Below, one piece after another: positions 1 through 7,134 of a stretch of DNA of 14,979 nucleotides (the stretch's first letter is position 1; each line of letters begins with the position of its first letter). The stretch lies in NCBI GenBank assembly GCA_964517355.1, contig CAZFCK010000111.1:1-14979 (forward strand), read 5' to 3'. The position numbers and the translations under genes are program-made. Under the pieces are notes generated by a model. It was not told where the DNA came from and did not search any database. It saw only the letters and a program-made list of their open reading frames with translations. Source of the stretch: CAZFCK01 sp964517355. GTDB lineage: Bacteria; Desulfobacterota; Desulfovibrionia; Desulfovibrionales; Desulfovibrionaceae.

Positions 1-18
1 TTCGCGCCCGCACGACGA

Positions 19-35
19 CCAGGGGAGGCCCCTGG
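19..35. repeat. GC-rich hairpin at window start
   Basis: CCAGGGG (19-25) and CCCCTGG (29-35) pair perfectly around an AGG loop. No T tract follows on either strand, so it is not a standard intrinsic terminator. It may be the 3' trailer of a gene left of the window or a structured leader. Its role is unknown. Confidence 0.45.
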
Positions 36-221
36 ACGCCGGAAAAAGGACAATTGAATTTCTATTTTTTCAACAAATATAAGAAGTTATTATGTGCGCT
101 CTGCTCAGAAAATCGAGTTATTGACGTAATTTTTGTGTAATTCCAGGAGAATCGTCCTTGGCGCGAGGCTTCCCACCAGGAATAGAGCATATCGACTTTG
201 AAACAGGAAGGCCTCAGGCGG

Positions 222-250
222 CTTAAAAACATTTTAAAAATGTTTTTAAG
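222..250. repeat. Perfect 29-base AT-rich palindrome
   Basis: CTTAAAAACATTTT (222-235) is the exact reverse complement of the bases at 237-250, with a single A at 236 as the centre. The arms end in runs of A and T, so either strand would give an A/U-rich hairpin ending in U residues. That is compatible with a weak bidirectional terminator or a dimeric-regulator or nucleoid-protein site. It lies about 180 bases upstream of the first gene. Confidence 0.6.
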
Positions 251-359
251 AATTTCCAAAACGTTGTAACTGGTATAACTCGCGAGAATGTTGATAATTT
301 TAGAGGAGCTTCCCCCTGGCGGAGGTTGGGGCTCACCCCGATATACACCATCTTAACGT

Positions 360-365
360 TATAAT
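360..365 (+). promoter_or_regulatory. Candidate -10 element (TATAAT) for the 429-3000 genes
   Basis: An exact TATAAT hexamer lies 63 bases before the ATG at 429. No hexamer resembling TTGACA sits 16-18 bases upstream, and no TGN extension is present. The promoter call therefore rests on the -10 match alone. It overlaps the small palindrome TAACGTTA (354-361). An alternative is the extended -10-like TGGTATAAC near 271-279. Confidence 0.3.
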
Positions 366-428
366 GCTCCAGACCGCATCAAATCGTAACGAATACTCTA
401 TGTGTAGCCAAAATTCCCTGGCTGGGAT

Positions 429-1457
429 ATGCTCGTCAAACAACCTCAACATCGAGTTGCCTCTATGAGTACCCCGTGCCACGCTTATATCCCAGAGGGT
501 CCGGCCCGCGACACTTTGCGCCTTGGCGTCAGCCGGTGTCTACTCGGCGAAAAGGTGCGTTACGACGGGGGGCACAAGCTCGACCGCTACCTCACGGAGG
601 TCCTTGGGCCCTTTGTGGAATTCGTGCCCGTATGTCCTGAAGCGGAATGCGGTTTGCCCATTCCCCGCGAAGCCATGCGCTTGGTAGGCGATCCGCTCGC
701 GCCCCGGCTTATGACGCAAAAAACCGGCTTCGACCACACGCCGCGCATGCGGTCCTGGGCCGAGGAACGCTTGCTCCTGCTCGATCAGGACGCCATATGC
801 GGCTATATTTTCAAAACAAAATCCCCCAGCAGCGGTATGGCCAGAATCAAGGTCTATCGTGAAGACGGAAAAGGCGTAAGCCAGACAGGCGTGGGCATCT
901 GGGCGCGCATGGTCATGGACCGCTACCCGCATATGCCTTTTGAAGACGAAGGCCGGCTCCACGATCTCGCTCTCAGGGAAAATTTTCTTGAGCGTGTCTT
1001 TGTCTACAAACGGTTGCGCGACCTCCTGGCAAATGGAAAAAGCCTCGGCGGACTCGTCGCTTTCCACACCAGGCACAAACTCATGGTCATGGCCCATAGT
1101 CCCAAGCACTACACGGAAATGGGCCGGTTGGTGGCCAAAGGCAAGGACATGCCCCTCCATGACCTTTTCTGCGCCTATACGACACTCCTGATGACGGCTC
1201 TCGAATTGCGCGCCACCACGAAAAAGCACGTCAATGTGTTGCAGCACCTGGCCGGCTATTTCAAAAAAATCCTCACCACGGATGAAAAGCAGGAGCTTCA
1301 AGAAACAATACAGCTCTACGCGCGTACACTTGTGCCGCTCATTGTGCCCGTTACATTGATAAATCATTACGTGCGCAAGTATGATCAGCCCTACCTCGCC
1401 GAGCAATACTACCTTGCGCCCCACCCTGTAGAACTGATGTTGCGCAACCATGTCTAA
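429..1457 (+). CDS. TudS-like DUF523 + DUF1722 (YbgA-type) fusion protein
   Basis: Two-domain cytosolic protein of 342 residues. The N-terminal half (about residues 30-165) is DUF523. It shows SRCLLGEKVRYDGG (35-48), a CPEAECGLPIPRE block (69-81) and FKTKSPSSG (128-136). Known DUF523 members include the thiouracil desulfidase TudS, which holds a [4Fe-4S] cluster on three cysteines. Cys37, Cys74 and Cys124 are the natural candidates here, inferred from spacing. The C-terminal half (about 200-315) is DUF1722, as in E. coli YbgA, with the hallmark HKLMVMAHSPKHY and KHVNVLQHLAGYFKK blocks. The molecular role of DUF1722 is not established. Neither the ATG at 429 nor the in-frame ATG at 465 has a strong ribosome site, and the DUF523 core begins after both. 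The 3' end overlaps the next gene by 8 bases (ATGTCTAA), implying co-translation. Confidence 0.88.
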   Translation: MLVKQPQHRVASMSTPCHAYIPEGPARDTLRLGVSRCLLGEKVRYDGGHKLDRYLTEVLGPFVEFVPVCPEAECGLPIPREAMRLVGDPLAPRLMTQKTGFDHTPRMRSWAEERLLLLDQDAICGYIFKTKSPSSGMARIKVYREDGKGVSQTGVGIWARMVMDRYPHMPFEDEGRLHDLALRENFLERVFVYKRLRDLLANGKSLGGLVAFHTRHKLMVMAHSPKHYTEMGRLVAKGKDMPLHDLFCAYTTLLMTALELRATTKKHVNVLQHLAGYFKKILTTDEKQELQETIQLYARTLVPLIVPVTLINHYVRKYDQPYLAEQYYLAPHPVELMLRNHV

Positions 1458-3000
1458 ATACACCGCAAAACCTGTTCTCGTGGTCGGCGCCACAGGATAC
1501 ATCGGGGGGCGTCTTACGCCCATGCTCCTGGACAGGGGCTACAATGTCCGCGTCGCGGTGCGCTCTCCACAAAAAATAAGCTGCCGCTCATGGGGGCGCC
1601 ACCCGAACCTGGAAATTGCCGCCGCGGACGTGCTGGATGCGCAAAGCATGCGGGAAGCATGTAAAGGCGCAGGCGCCGTTTTCTATCTGGTGCACTCCAT
1701 GAACCCCACCGCCGGCAACTTCGCGGACGCGGACCGCAAGGCGGCCGAAAATATGCGCTCCGCAGCGCACGACGCCCAGATCGATCGCATCATCTATCTC
1801 GGCGGCCTGGGCGAAGACTCCGACAACCTGAGCCACCACCTCCAATCGCGTCATGAAGTGGGGCGCATCCTCTCTTCCGGCCCTGTGCCCTGCACCTGGC
1901 TCCGCGCCGCCATGATTCTCGGGGCTGGAAGCGCGTCGTTTGAAATTCTGCGCTATCTGGTGGAGCGGTTGCCCGTGATGCTCACCCCGCGCTGGGTGCG
2001 TAACAAATGCCAGCCCATCGCCGTGAGCAACGTGCTCGGTTACTTGCTCGGATGCATGGAACAACCCGACACTACAGGACAAAAATATGATATCGGCGGA
2101 CCCGATATCATGACCTATGAAGAAATCTTCCAAATCTACGCGGCGGAAGCAGGACTGAACAAACGCATTATCATTCCCGTGCCCGTTCTGAGCCCCAAAT
2201 TGAGTTCATACTGGATCCATCTGGTCACACCCGTACCCGCCTCCATCGCGCGTCCACTGGCCGAAGGATTGCGCAACGAGGTCATCTGCAAAGAAGAAAC
2301 CATCAAAACCCTGGTCTCGCAAAATTTACTCTCCGTGCGCCAGGCCATACGCCGCGCCCTGGATAATACCGCGCACCAGGAGGTAGGGACCTGCTGGCAT
2401 GACGCCGGGACCCTGCACCCTCCTGAATGGCTTGCCTGCGGCGATGCCCCCTATGCCGGGGGCACGGTCCTTGAGTGCAACCATACAATGACTTTGGCCT
2501 GCACACCGGAACAGGTCTGGCGCGTCTTGCGCCGCATCGGCGGGGAAAACGGCTGGTTCTACGGCAATGCCCTCTGGAAAGTGCGCGGCTTCGCGGATAG
2601 ACTCGCTGGCGGGGTTGGACTCCGCAGGGGGCGCCGCCACCCCAGCGAACTGCGTGTGGGCGACTCCTTGGATTTTTGGCGTGTCCTCGCCTTGGAGGAT
2701 AATAGACGGCTCCTGCTCCTGGCGGAAATGAAAATGCCGGGTGAAGCCGTGTTGCAATTCCTGATCAATCCGTTGCCCGCCACCCGGAATCACGAACACC
2801 GTGTCGAACTGTTGCAAATTTCGCGCTTTCTGCCCAAAGGACTCGCGGGACTCATGTACTGGCACGCACTGGCTCCGGCCCACGGCCTGATCTTCAAAGG
2901 CATGCTCAAAGGCATTGCCAAACAAAGTGGTTGTCCCGTGCTTCAAGAGCCGGAGCCCTTCACGCACGGAGGACATATGTGCACGTTATCCAAGGAATAA
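1450..3000 (+). CDS. NAD(P)-binding SDR (NmrA/YbjT-like) + DUF2867 protein
   Basis: 516 residues. The N-terminal part is an atypical short-chain dehydrogenase with a Rossmann glycine motif GATGYIGG (13-20). A HHLQSRHEVGRIL stretch and WLRAAMILGAGS follow, as in YbjT and NDUFA9-like extended SDRs that sense or bind NAD(P)H. The C-terminal part (about 340-490) is DUF2867, recognisable by PEQVWRVLRRIGGENGWFYG and a GLRRGRRHPSELRVGDSLDFW-type segment. This SDR-DUF2867 fusion is a known bacterial architecture, but its substrate is not known. The ATG at 1450 sits inside the last codons of the upstream gene, so the two are almost certainly one transcript. There is no signal peptide or clear membrane segment. 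It is probably a redox or NAD(P)-dependent enzyme, and its partnership with the iron-sulfur DUF523 protein is suggested only by the gene overlap. Confidence 0.87.
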   Translation: MSKYTAKPVLVVGATGYIGGRLTPMLLDRGYNVRVAVRSPQKISCRSWGRHPNLEIAAADVLDAQSMREACKGAGAVFYLVHSMNPTAGNFADADRKAAENMRSAAHDAQIDRIIYLGGLGEDSDNLSHHLQSRHEVGRILSSGPVPCTWLRAAMILGAGSASFEILRYLVERLPVMLTPRWVRNKCQPIAVSNVLGYLLGCMEQPDTTGQKYDIGGPDIMTYEEIFQIYAAEAGLNKRIIIPVPVLSPKLSSYWIHLVTPVPASIARPLAEGLRNEVICKEETIKTLVSQNLLSVRQAIRRALDNTAHQEVGTCWHDAGTLHPPEWLACGDAPYAGGTVLECNHTMTLACTPEQVWRVLRRIGGENGWFYGNALWKVRGFADRLAGGVGLRRGRRHPSELRVGDSLDFWRVLALEDNRRLLLLAEMKMPGEAVLQFLINPLPATRNHEHRVELLQISRFLPKGLAGLMYWHALAPAHGLIFKGMLKGIAKQSGCPVLQEPEPFTHGGHMCTLSKE

Positions 3001-3035
3001 TAACAAGATGCCACTGAAAACCATTCCCCACCCCT

Positions 3036-4775
3036 ATGCCGGATAAGGTATCCGCGTCATCTCCTGCGCCGCGCTTGTGGACCTATCTGCTTACGCTCTT
3101 CACTGCGGCCCTGTTCCTCAAACATATGACGCAATTCATGGCCGATCCCGATCTGTGGGGATATATGGCCTTCGGCAGAACCTTTCTCGAATCCGGCAGT
3201 TTTCCGTATGCCGATGTTTTCGCCTACACCCCCACACTGAATCCCTGGGTCTATCATGAGTGGTTGAGCGGCGTGGTTTTCTACCCCCTGTATCACACAT
3301 GGGGCGGCGCCGGACTGCAAAGCCTCAAATACCTCCTGGGATTCTCCACCCTTATCCTGATATTCATCGCCGCGTTGCGACGGGGCGGCTCCCCCGTCTG
3401 GATATTGCTGACCCTGATACTGGCCGGCGATTGTCTGGCCTTGGGCTATTCTCCCGTGCGGGCGCAACTCTTTACCTATCTCTTTTTCGCCTGCGCCCTG
3501 CTGCTGATGGACACTGCGGTTCGCACCCGGCGCTATGCGCCGCTGTGGTTGCTTCCTGTCATGATGCTCCTCTGGTGCAATCTGCATGGCGGTTTTGTGG
3601 CCGGACTGGGGGGCATCGGCCTATACGGCGCGGGGCAGTTCCTGGCCAAACGCCCCTGGAAACCTTTTCTCGCTCCGTTTTTCGCTTCCTTGCTCATTAT
3701 CGTCCTCAATCCGTACGGATTCCAATATATCCAATACATCCTGGAAGCAGTGTCCATGCCGCGCCCCACCATTGTGGAATGGCTTTCAGTGCCGCAAGCC
3801 ATCGCGCGCGATGGTCTGAACGGAGTGCCTCCAAGCGTGCTCGCCATGCTCGCGCTCGCCATCCCTCTGCTCTTGTGGAGACTTTACAGGCGCGACGTTT
3901 CCGGCGCGCTCCTGTTGGGGGCCACCGCGTGGATGGGTTTTGCGCATATTCGCCACCTTGTGCTTTTTGCCATCGTCTTCACCGTAACAGCGCCTTCCGC
4001 CGCCTCGCGGGTGTGGCAATTGTGCGTAGAACGGATTTCCCCTTTCCTCGTCAAAATCGCACCGTATGCCGTGGCATTGTTCTTAATCGCGTTATTCTGG
4101 CCTTTGCCGCAATTTCTCTATCGGCATTTCCAAAACAACAAATTTTTCACGTTGGAACCACTGTCTTACCAAGACTCCACCATGCCGGGGTTCTATTACC
4201 CCATTGAGCTCCTGCGCTATATGGAGCGCCAGCAACTCTTCGGCAACGTCCTTTGTGAATTTACCTGGGGCGAATATTTTCTCTGGCGGCTGTCTCCGCA
4301 AAGCGCAAAAGCCAAAGTCGCCATGGACGGCCGCTATGAAACCGTCTACCCCCCGGATGTGGCTTCAGGTTTTTTCACCTTCAATCAAGGGAAACAGGGA
4401 TGGACCGAATATCTGCATGCTTATGAGCATCAAATGGTGGCCTTCAAGGCCGGATCAAAGGTCGATATGCTCATGCGCCACGCGCCTGATTGGTGGGAGG
4501 TCTTTCGCGACCAGGGCAGCGTGCTCTTTGTGCACGCCGGCTTCCGTCCTCATGGCAAGGGACGCCGCTCATGGCCGGGGGGGGCACGCTACGAAGGCGA
4601 ATACCGCCAGGGCAAACCGCACGGTCAGGGGGTGTATCACTGGCCCGACGGCACGGAATACCGGGGCGCTTTCGCCGATGGAGTAGGTCACGGCAGGGGG
4701 GAGTTGCGCTACAGCGACGGCCGTGTGGTGAGCGGATTGTTCGAACACGGCAAACTCGTGGAAGAATTTGAATAG
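3036..4775 (+). CDS. Polytopic GT-C-like membrane protein with C-terminal MORN repeats
   Basis: 579 residues, with roughly ten hydrophobic segments between residues 15 and 370. The first extracytoplasmic loop carries DPDLWGYMAFGR (37-48) followed by a Y-HEWLSG motif. This resembles GT-C fold glycosyltransferase-like membrane proteins, whose catalytic acidic residues lie in that loop; D37 and D39 are candidates. The soluble part (about 400-505) includes WGEYFLWRL and AMDGRYETVY. Its counterpart in the next gene reads GGYLQWRL and IFVDMQ, so the two genes are paralogues. Residues 507-579 are MORN repeats: two clean 23-residue units (519-541 and 542-564, Y-G-F/Y-x-x-G-x-x-H-G-x-G) flanked by partial ones. 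The start lacks a clear Shine-Dalgarno; a 12-codon frame (3008-3046) overlaps it. The gene lies 35 bases after the SDR gene. Substrate unknown; glycosyl transfer is an inference from fold. Confidence 0.8.
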   Translation: MPDKVSASSPAPRLWTYLLTLFTAALFLKHMTQFMADPDLWGYMAFGRTFLESGSFPYADVFAYTPTLNPWVYHEWLSGVVFYPLYHTWGGAGLQSLKYLLGFSTLILIFIAALRRGGSPVWILLTLILAGDCLALGYSPVRAQLFTYLFFACALLLMDTAVRTRRYAPLWLLPVMMLLWCNLHGGFVAGLGGIGLYGAGQFLAKRPWKPFLAPFFASLLIIVLNPYGFQYIQYILEAVSMPRPTIVEWLSVPQAIARDGLNGVPPSVLAMLALAIPLLLWRLYRRDVSGALLLGATAWMGFAHIRHLVLFAIVFTVTAPSAASRVWQLCVERISPFLVKIAPYAVALFLIALFWPLPQFLYRHFQNNKFFTLEPLSYQDSTMPGFYYPIELLRYMERQQLFGNVLCEFTWGEYFLWRLSPQSAKAKVAMDGRYETVYPPDVASGFFTFNQGKQGWTEYLHAYEHQMVAFKAGSKVDMLMRHAPDWWEVFRDQGSVLFVHAGFRPHGKGRRSWPGGARYEGEYRQGKPHGQGVYHWPDGTEYRGAFADGVGHGRGELRYSDGRVVSGLFEHGKLVEEFE

Positions 4776-4811
4776 GAGCTGTTTTTTATTTACACTGGTT
4801 GAGGTAGTATC

Positions 4812-4859
4812 GGGAGCAGAAAAAAGTAACAGTCTGCTCCCGGCGGCATTTGCAGCCGC
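4812..4859 (+). repeat. Structured three-copy intergenic element, short copy
   Basis: Hairpin 1 pairs GGGAGCAGA (4812-4820) perfectly with TCTGCTCCC (4833-4841) around an A-rich loop ending GTAACAG. Hairpin 2 pairs GCGGC (4843-4847) with GCCGC (4855-4859). The same two hairpins, with different bases but kept pairing, occur at 8887 and 12913. The third hairpin and the TTCCTTATAACTC tract of the longer copies are lost or degraded here. It lies in the 5' leader of the TPR membrane protein, ending 53 bases before its ATG. I infer a structured RNA leader or a dispersed repeat. Confidence 0.65.
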
Positions 4860-4902
4860 TTAACCCTGCCCGGCGACATGATACCGCAACGACCGGCAAC
4901 CA

Positions 4903-4906
4903 AGGA
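4903..4906 (+). promoter_or_regulatory. Ribosome binding site fixing the start at 4913
   Basis: AGGA is followed by six bases and then ATG at 4913. The reading frame is open back to a TTG at 4850, but that codon lies in the loop of the structured repeat and has no ribosome site. The 4913 start is therefore preferred. Confidence 0.65.
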
Positions 4907-4912
4907 CAACTC

Positions 4913-7087
4913 ATGCGTTTCACAATGAGCACCCACGCCCCCTCGAAAGAACGCACCGCCATACTCCTGCTTACGGCGTTGCTCTTGCTCGCAGTCGTTA
5001 TCGGCGCCGTTTCAACACCAGTGACCATGACCGACACGGACTTATGGTACCATTTAAGCGGGGGGCGGCACCTTTTTACCAAAGGCGGCCTGCAAGAGAG
5101 CGCTGACTTTTCGTTTCTGCAACCCACAAGATCTTTCACCAATTATTATTGGTTGTTCCAGGCGACAAGCTACCTGTCCTTCACCATTGCCGGTTATCAG
5201 GGGCTTATCATCCTACGCACGGCTTTTACCCTGCTCCTCGGTTCGGCTCTGCTATTGCTCCTGGTCCCATGGAATAACGTTTTCAAGCAATACGACACGC
5301 AAGAAGAACAGAGAATGTGGAACAGGCGCGCCCTTTTTGGATTGCTATGGGCGGAATTACTGATTGCAGCCCTGTTTCCGCGGATGATGATGGTACGCCC
5401 CCATTTGATAACCTATTCCTTTGCAGCCCTTTTTCTCCTCATCCTGGAAAAACATCCGAGATGGGCATGGACGCTGCTTCCGCTTGGAGCATTGTGGATG
5501 AACTTCCACGGTATCGCCTACCCTTTGCTCCTGAGCATTTGCGGCGCCTATCTGTTGGAGCGCTACTGGCAGAAAATACACCCGTACCCGGCAACCACGT
5601 CAGCAGAAAGGAAAAGCTCACCGCTCTGGATTCTCGCGGCCATGCTTACGGTCCTAGCCACGCCGCATGGGAGCGACCTCTTAAGCGTGCCGTTCACCAC
5701 GGCGCGGATGCAGGAACTCTTTGTTCAAGAACTCGCTCCATTCGCACTCGCAAAACACGCGAACTTCACTTTTTTCCCGCTTTGGCGATTGCACGACGGG
5801 ATGAGCTTTCTGGTGGTTCTCGCAGCCCCTGTCTCCTTGCTGCTGCTCCTCATAACGCGGCGTTGCAAACTCTCATACGCCATACTCGTGGCAGCGGGCA
5901 TGGTGCTCATTACACGGCATGACCGCCTTTTTTATGAATACGCCATCCTCAGCGCCCCCGTTGTGGGAGCGGCTTTGGACATGAGCGCCCGGAAAACGCT
6001 GCCGGCCTCTTCCATCTCGCGCCTGGCGTTCGCAACGTTTTTCACCGTGCTCATCTGCACTTTTCTGCTGCGTCCATTGACGGTCGACAGGGCATATCCC
6101 TATTCCTTTACCAAATTGCCCCAGGGCTGCGCTAATTTCCTGGAGAAGCTGGAACAAAACGTAAAGGTGCTGCATCACCCGAACTACGGAGGCTATTTGC
6201 AGTGGCGCCTGGCTCCAAGGCATCAAATATTCGTCGACATGCAGATGTCGCTGTTTACGGAAAAAGACCTTTTTCTCAGCACGCGGGCATTTAAGGATGG
6301 CGCCATATTTGAGCGCATACTCAAGCAATATGCGCCGGAATGCATCCTCTTTCCCAGAGCCGCGGAGCACCGTGCCTTGCTGGAGGCTTACCCGTATCTG
6401 GTGCCGGTTTTTTTCGACAACACTTCGATATTGTATGTCGACGCCACACGCTTGCCCGAAGTCGCAACGCACTACAACCTTGAAAATATCGACGCTCTGA
6501 CCTCCGACGAGGTGAACTTCGACGAAATCGCACCGGAAGAGGCAGTAACGTTATATCGCAGTATTGCTCAAATGTTGGAGATCGCCCCTTTTGAGAGCAG
6601 GCTCAACTTCCTGGCCGGAGAACTGGCCATACGCGGGGGGGATACCAAGCAGGCTCAATCCCATGCTGCAATCTTGCTGGAGCATCATCCTCAATTGCAC
6701 AGCGGGTATTTTCTGATGGGGCAGGCGGCCATGCTCCTCAACTCCTGGGACGATGCGGTGCAATACTTCGAACAGGCCGCCTTGCTGGCTCCCAATGACG
6801 AGGAGCGTTCCACATCTTTACGGAACAGCTACATTGCGGCATTACGTGCGGGGCGCTACGATACCGCATACCAAGCCATAATCCGTGCAGCCCCTCCGTT
6901 CGACACCGAGACAAGCTACAAGGATCTTTTCGAATCGGGTATCGGCGCGGCGGCCGCCGGCCAACAGGAAGAAGCGCTTATTTTTCTGGAATTCGCCATG
7001 CTGGCCACACCGGAAAGCGACGCGCCTTTTCGCCGGCATATCCAAGAGGCCATGGAAAAGTTGCATATGGACGCTTCCGGCCGGTAA
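4913..7087 (+). CDS. Polytopic GT-C-like membrane protein with C-terminal TPR repeats
   Basis: 724 residues from the ATG at 4913. About ten hydrophobic segments occupy residues 15-400. Early loop motif TDTDLWYHLSGG has D41 and D43 in the place of the D-x-D of the preceding paralogue. Later motifs include MNFHGIAYPLL, GGYLQWRLAPRHQIFVDMQ and a soluble region that ends with an ILYVD strand. Residues from about 555 to 720 form tetratricopeptide-like helices (LAGELAIRGGDTKQAQSHA, then a GQAAMLLNSWDDAVQYFEQA unit). The core matches the neighbour at 3036-4775, so a tandem duplication followed by acquisition of different C-terminal modules is likely. GT-C-type glycosyltransferase or a non-catalytic relative are both possible. 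No donor or acceptor can be deduced. A 137-base gap with a structured element separates it from the upstream gene, so it may be regulated separately. Confidence 0.78.
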   Translation: MRFTMSTHAPSKERTAILLLTALLLLAVVIGAVSTPVTMTDTDLWYHLSGGRHLFTKGGLQESADFSFLQPTRSFTNYYWLFQATSYLSFTIAGYQGLIILRTAFTLLLGSALLLLLVPWNNVFKQYDTQEEQRMWNRRALFGLLWAELLIAALFPRMMMVRPHLITYSFAALFLLILEKHPRWAWTLLPLGALWMNFHGIAYPLLLSICGAYLLERYWQKIHPYPATTSAERKSSPLWILAAMLTVLATPHGSDLLSVPFTTARMQELFVQELAPFALAKHANFTFFPLWRLHDGMSFLVVLAAPVSLLLLLITRRCKLSYAILVAAGMVLITRHDRLFYEYAILSAPVVGAALDMSARKTLPASSISRLAFATFFTVLICTFLLRPLTVDRAYPYSFTKLPQGCANFLEKLEQNVKVLHHPNYGGYLQWRLAPRHQIFVDMQMSLFTEKDLFLSTRAFKDGAIFERILKQYAPECILFPRAAEHRALLEAYPYLVPVFFDNTSILYVDATRLPEVATHYNLENIDALTSDEVNFDEIAPEEAVTLYRSIAQMLEIAPFESRLNFLAGELAIRGGDTKQAQSHAAILLEHHPQLHSGYFLMGQAAMLLNSWDDAVQYFEQAALLAPNDEERSTSLRNSYIAALRAGRYDTAYQAIIRAAPPFDTETSYKDLFESGIGAAAAGQQEEALIFLEFAMLATPESDAPFRRHIQEAMEKLHMDASGR

Positions 7088-7096
7088 CAGCGTTAC
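7084..7096. terminator. Weak hairpin in the convergent gap
   Basis: GTAAC (7084-7088) pairs with GTTAC (7092-7096) around AGC, and GTTCTTTCTC follows on the plus strand. It overlaps the stop of the plus-strand gene. The stem is short and the T tract is interrupted, so termination is only a suggestion. The rest of the 47-base gap before the minus-strand stop contains a further imperfect GCGC hairpin. Confidence 0.25.
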
Positions 7097-7134
7097 GTTC
7101 TTTCTCAGAGGGTTCAATCCCGCGCACATCCGCG

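Larger units (their letters stand above)
1..428. other. AT-rich intergenic region upstream of the DUF523-DUF1722 gene
   Basis: No convincing gene is present. The stretch is visibly richer in A and T than the coding sequence to its right. It holds a GC hairpin at 19-35, a perfect palindrome at 222-250, a possible extended -10 (TGGTATAAC, about 271-279), a small GGGG-CTCA-CCCC hairpin at 328-339 and a consensus TATAAT at 360-365. A 65-codon minus-strand frame (62-259) exists. It has AT-driven composition, runs through the palindrome and shows no recognisable motif, so I do not call it a gene. The region probably serves as upstream regulatory and terminator space. Confidence 0.6.

Noticed and set aside
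62..259. 65-codon minus-strand frame in the AT-rich leader region
   Set aside because: No motif and no good ribosome site, and its start lies inside the region of the perfect palindrome.
250..310. Possible fourth copy of the structured element (TATAACTC followed by an A/T-rich stretch)
   Set aside because: Only a short tract matches, and hairpins 1 to 3 are absent upstream.
540..1523. 327-codon minus-strand frame antisense to the DUF523-DUF1722 gene
   Set aside because: No recognisable domain, His- and Glu-rich shadow composition, and the plus strand encodes clear family motifs.
3260..4207. 315-codon plus-strand frame inside the MORN membrane protein
   Set aside because: Out-of-frame, Arg/His/Pro-rich shadow of the real membrane-protein frame.
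4850..4912. Upstream TTG start for the TPR membrane protein
   Set aside because: It lies within a hairpin loop of the structured repeat and lacks a ribosome site. The ATG at 4913 has AGGA at ideal spacing.
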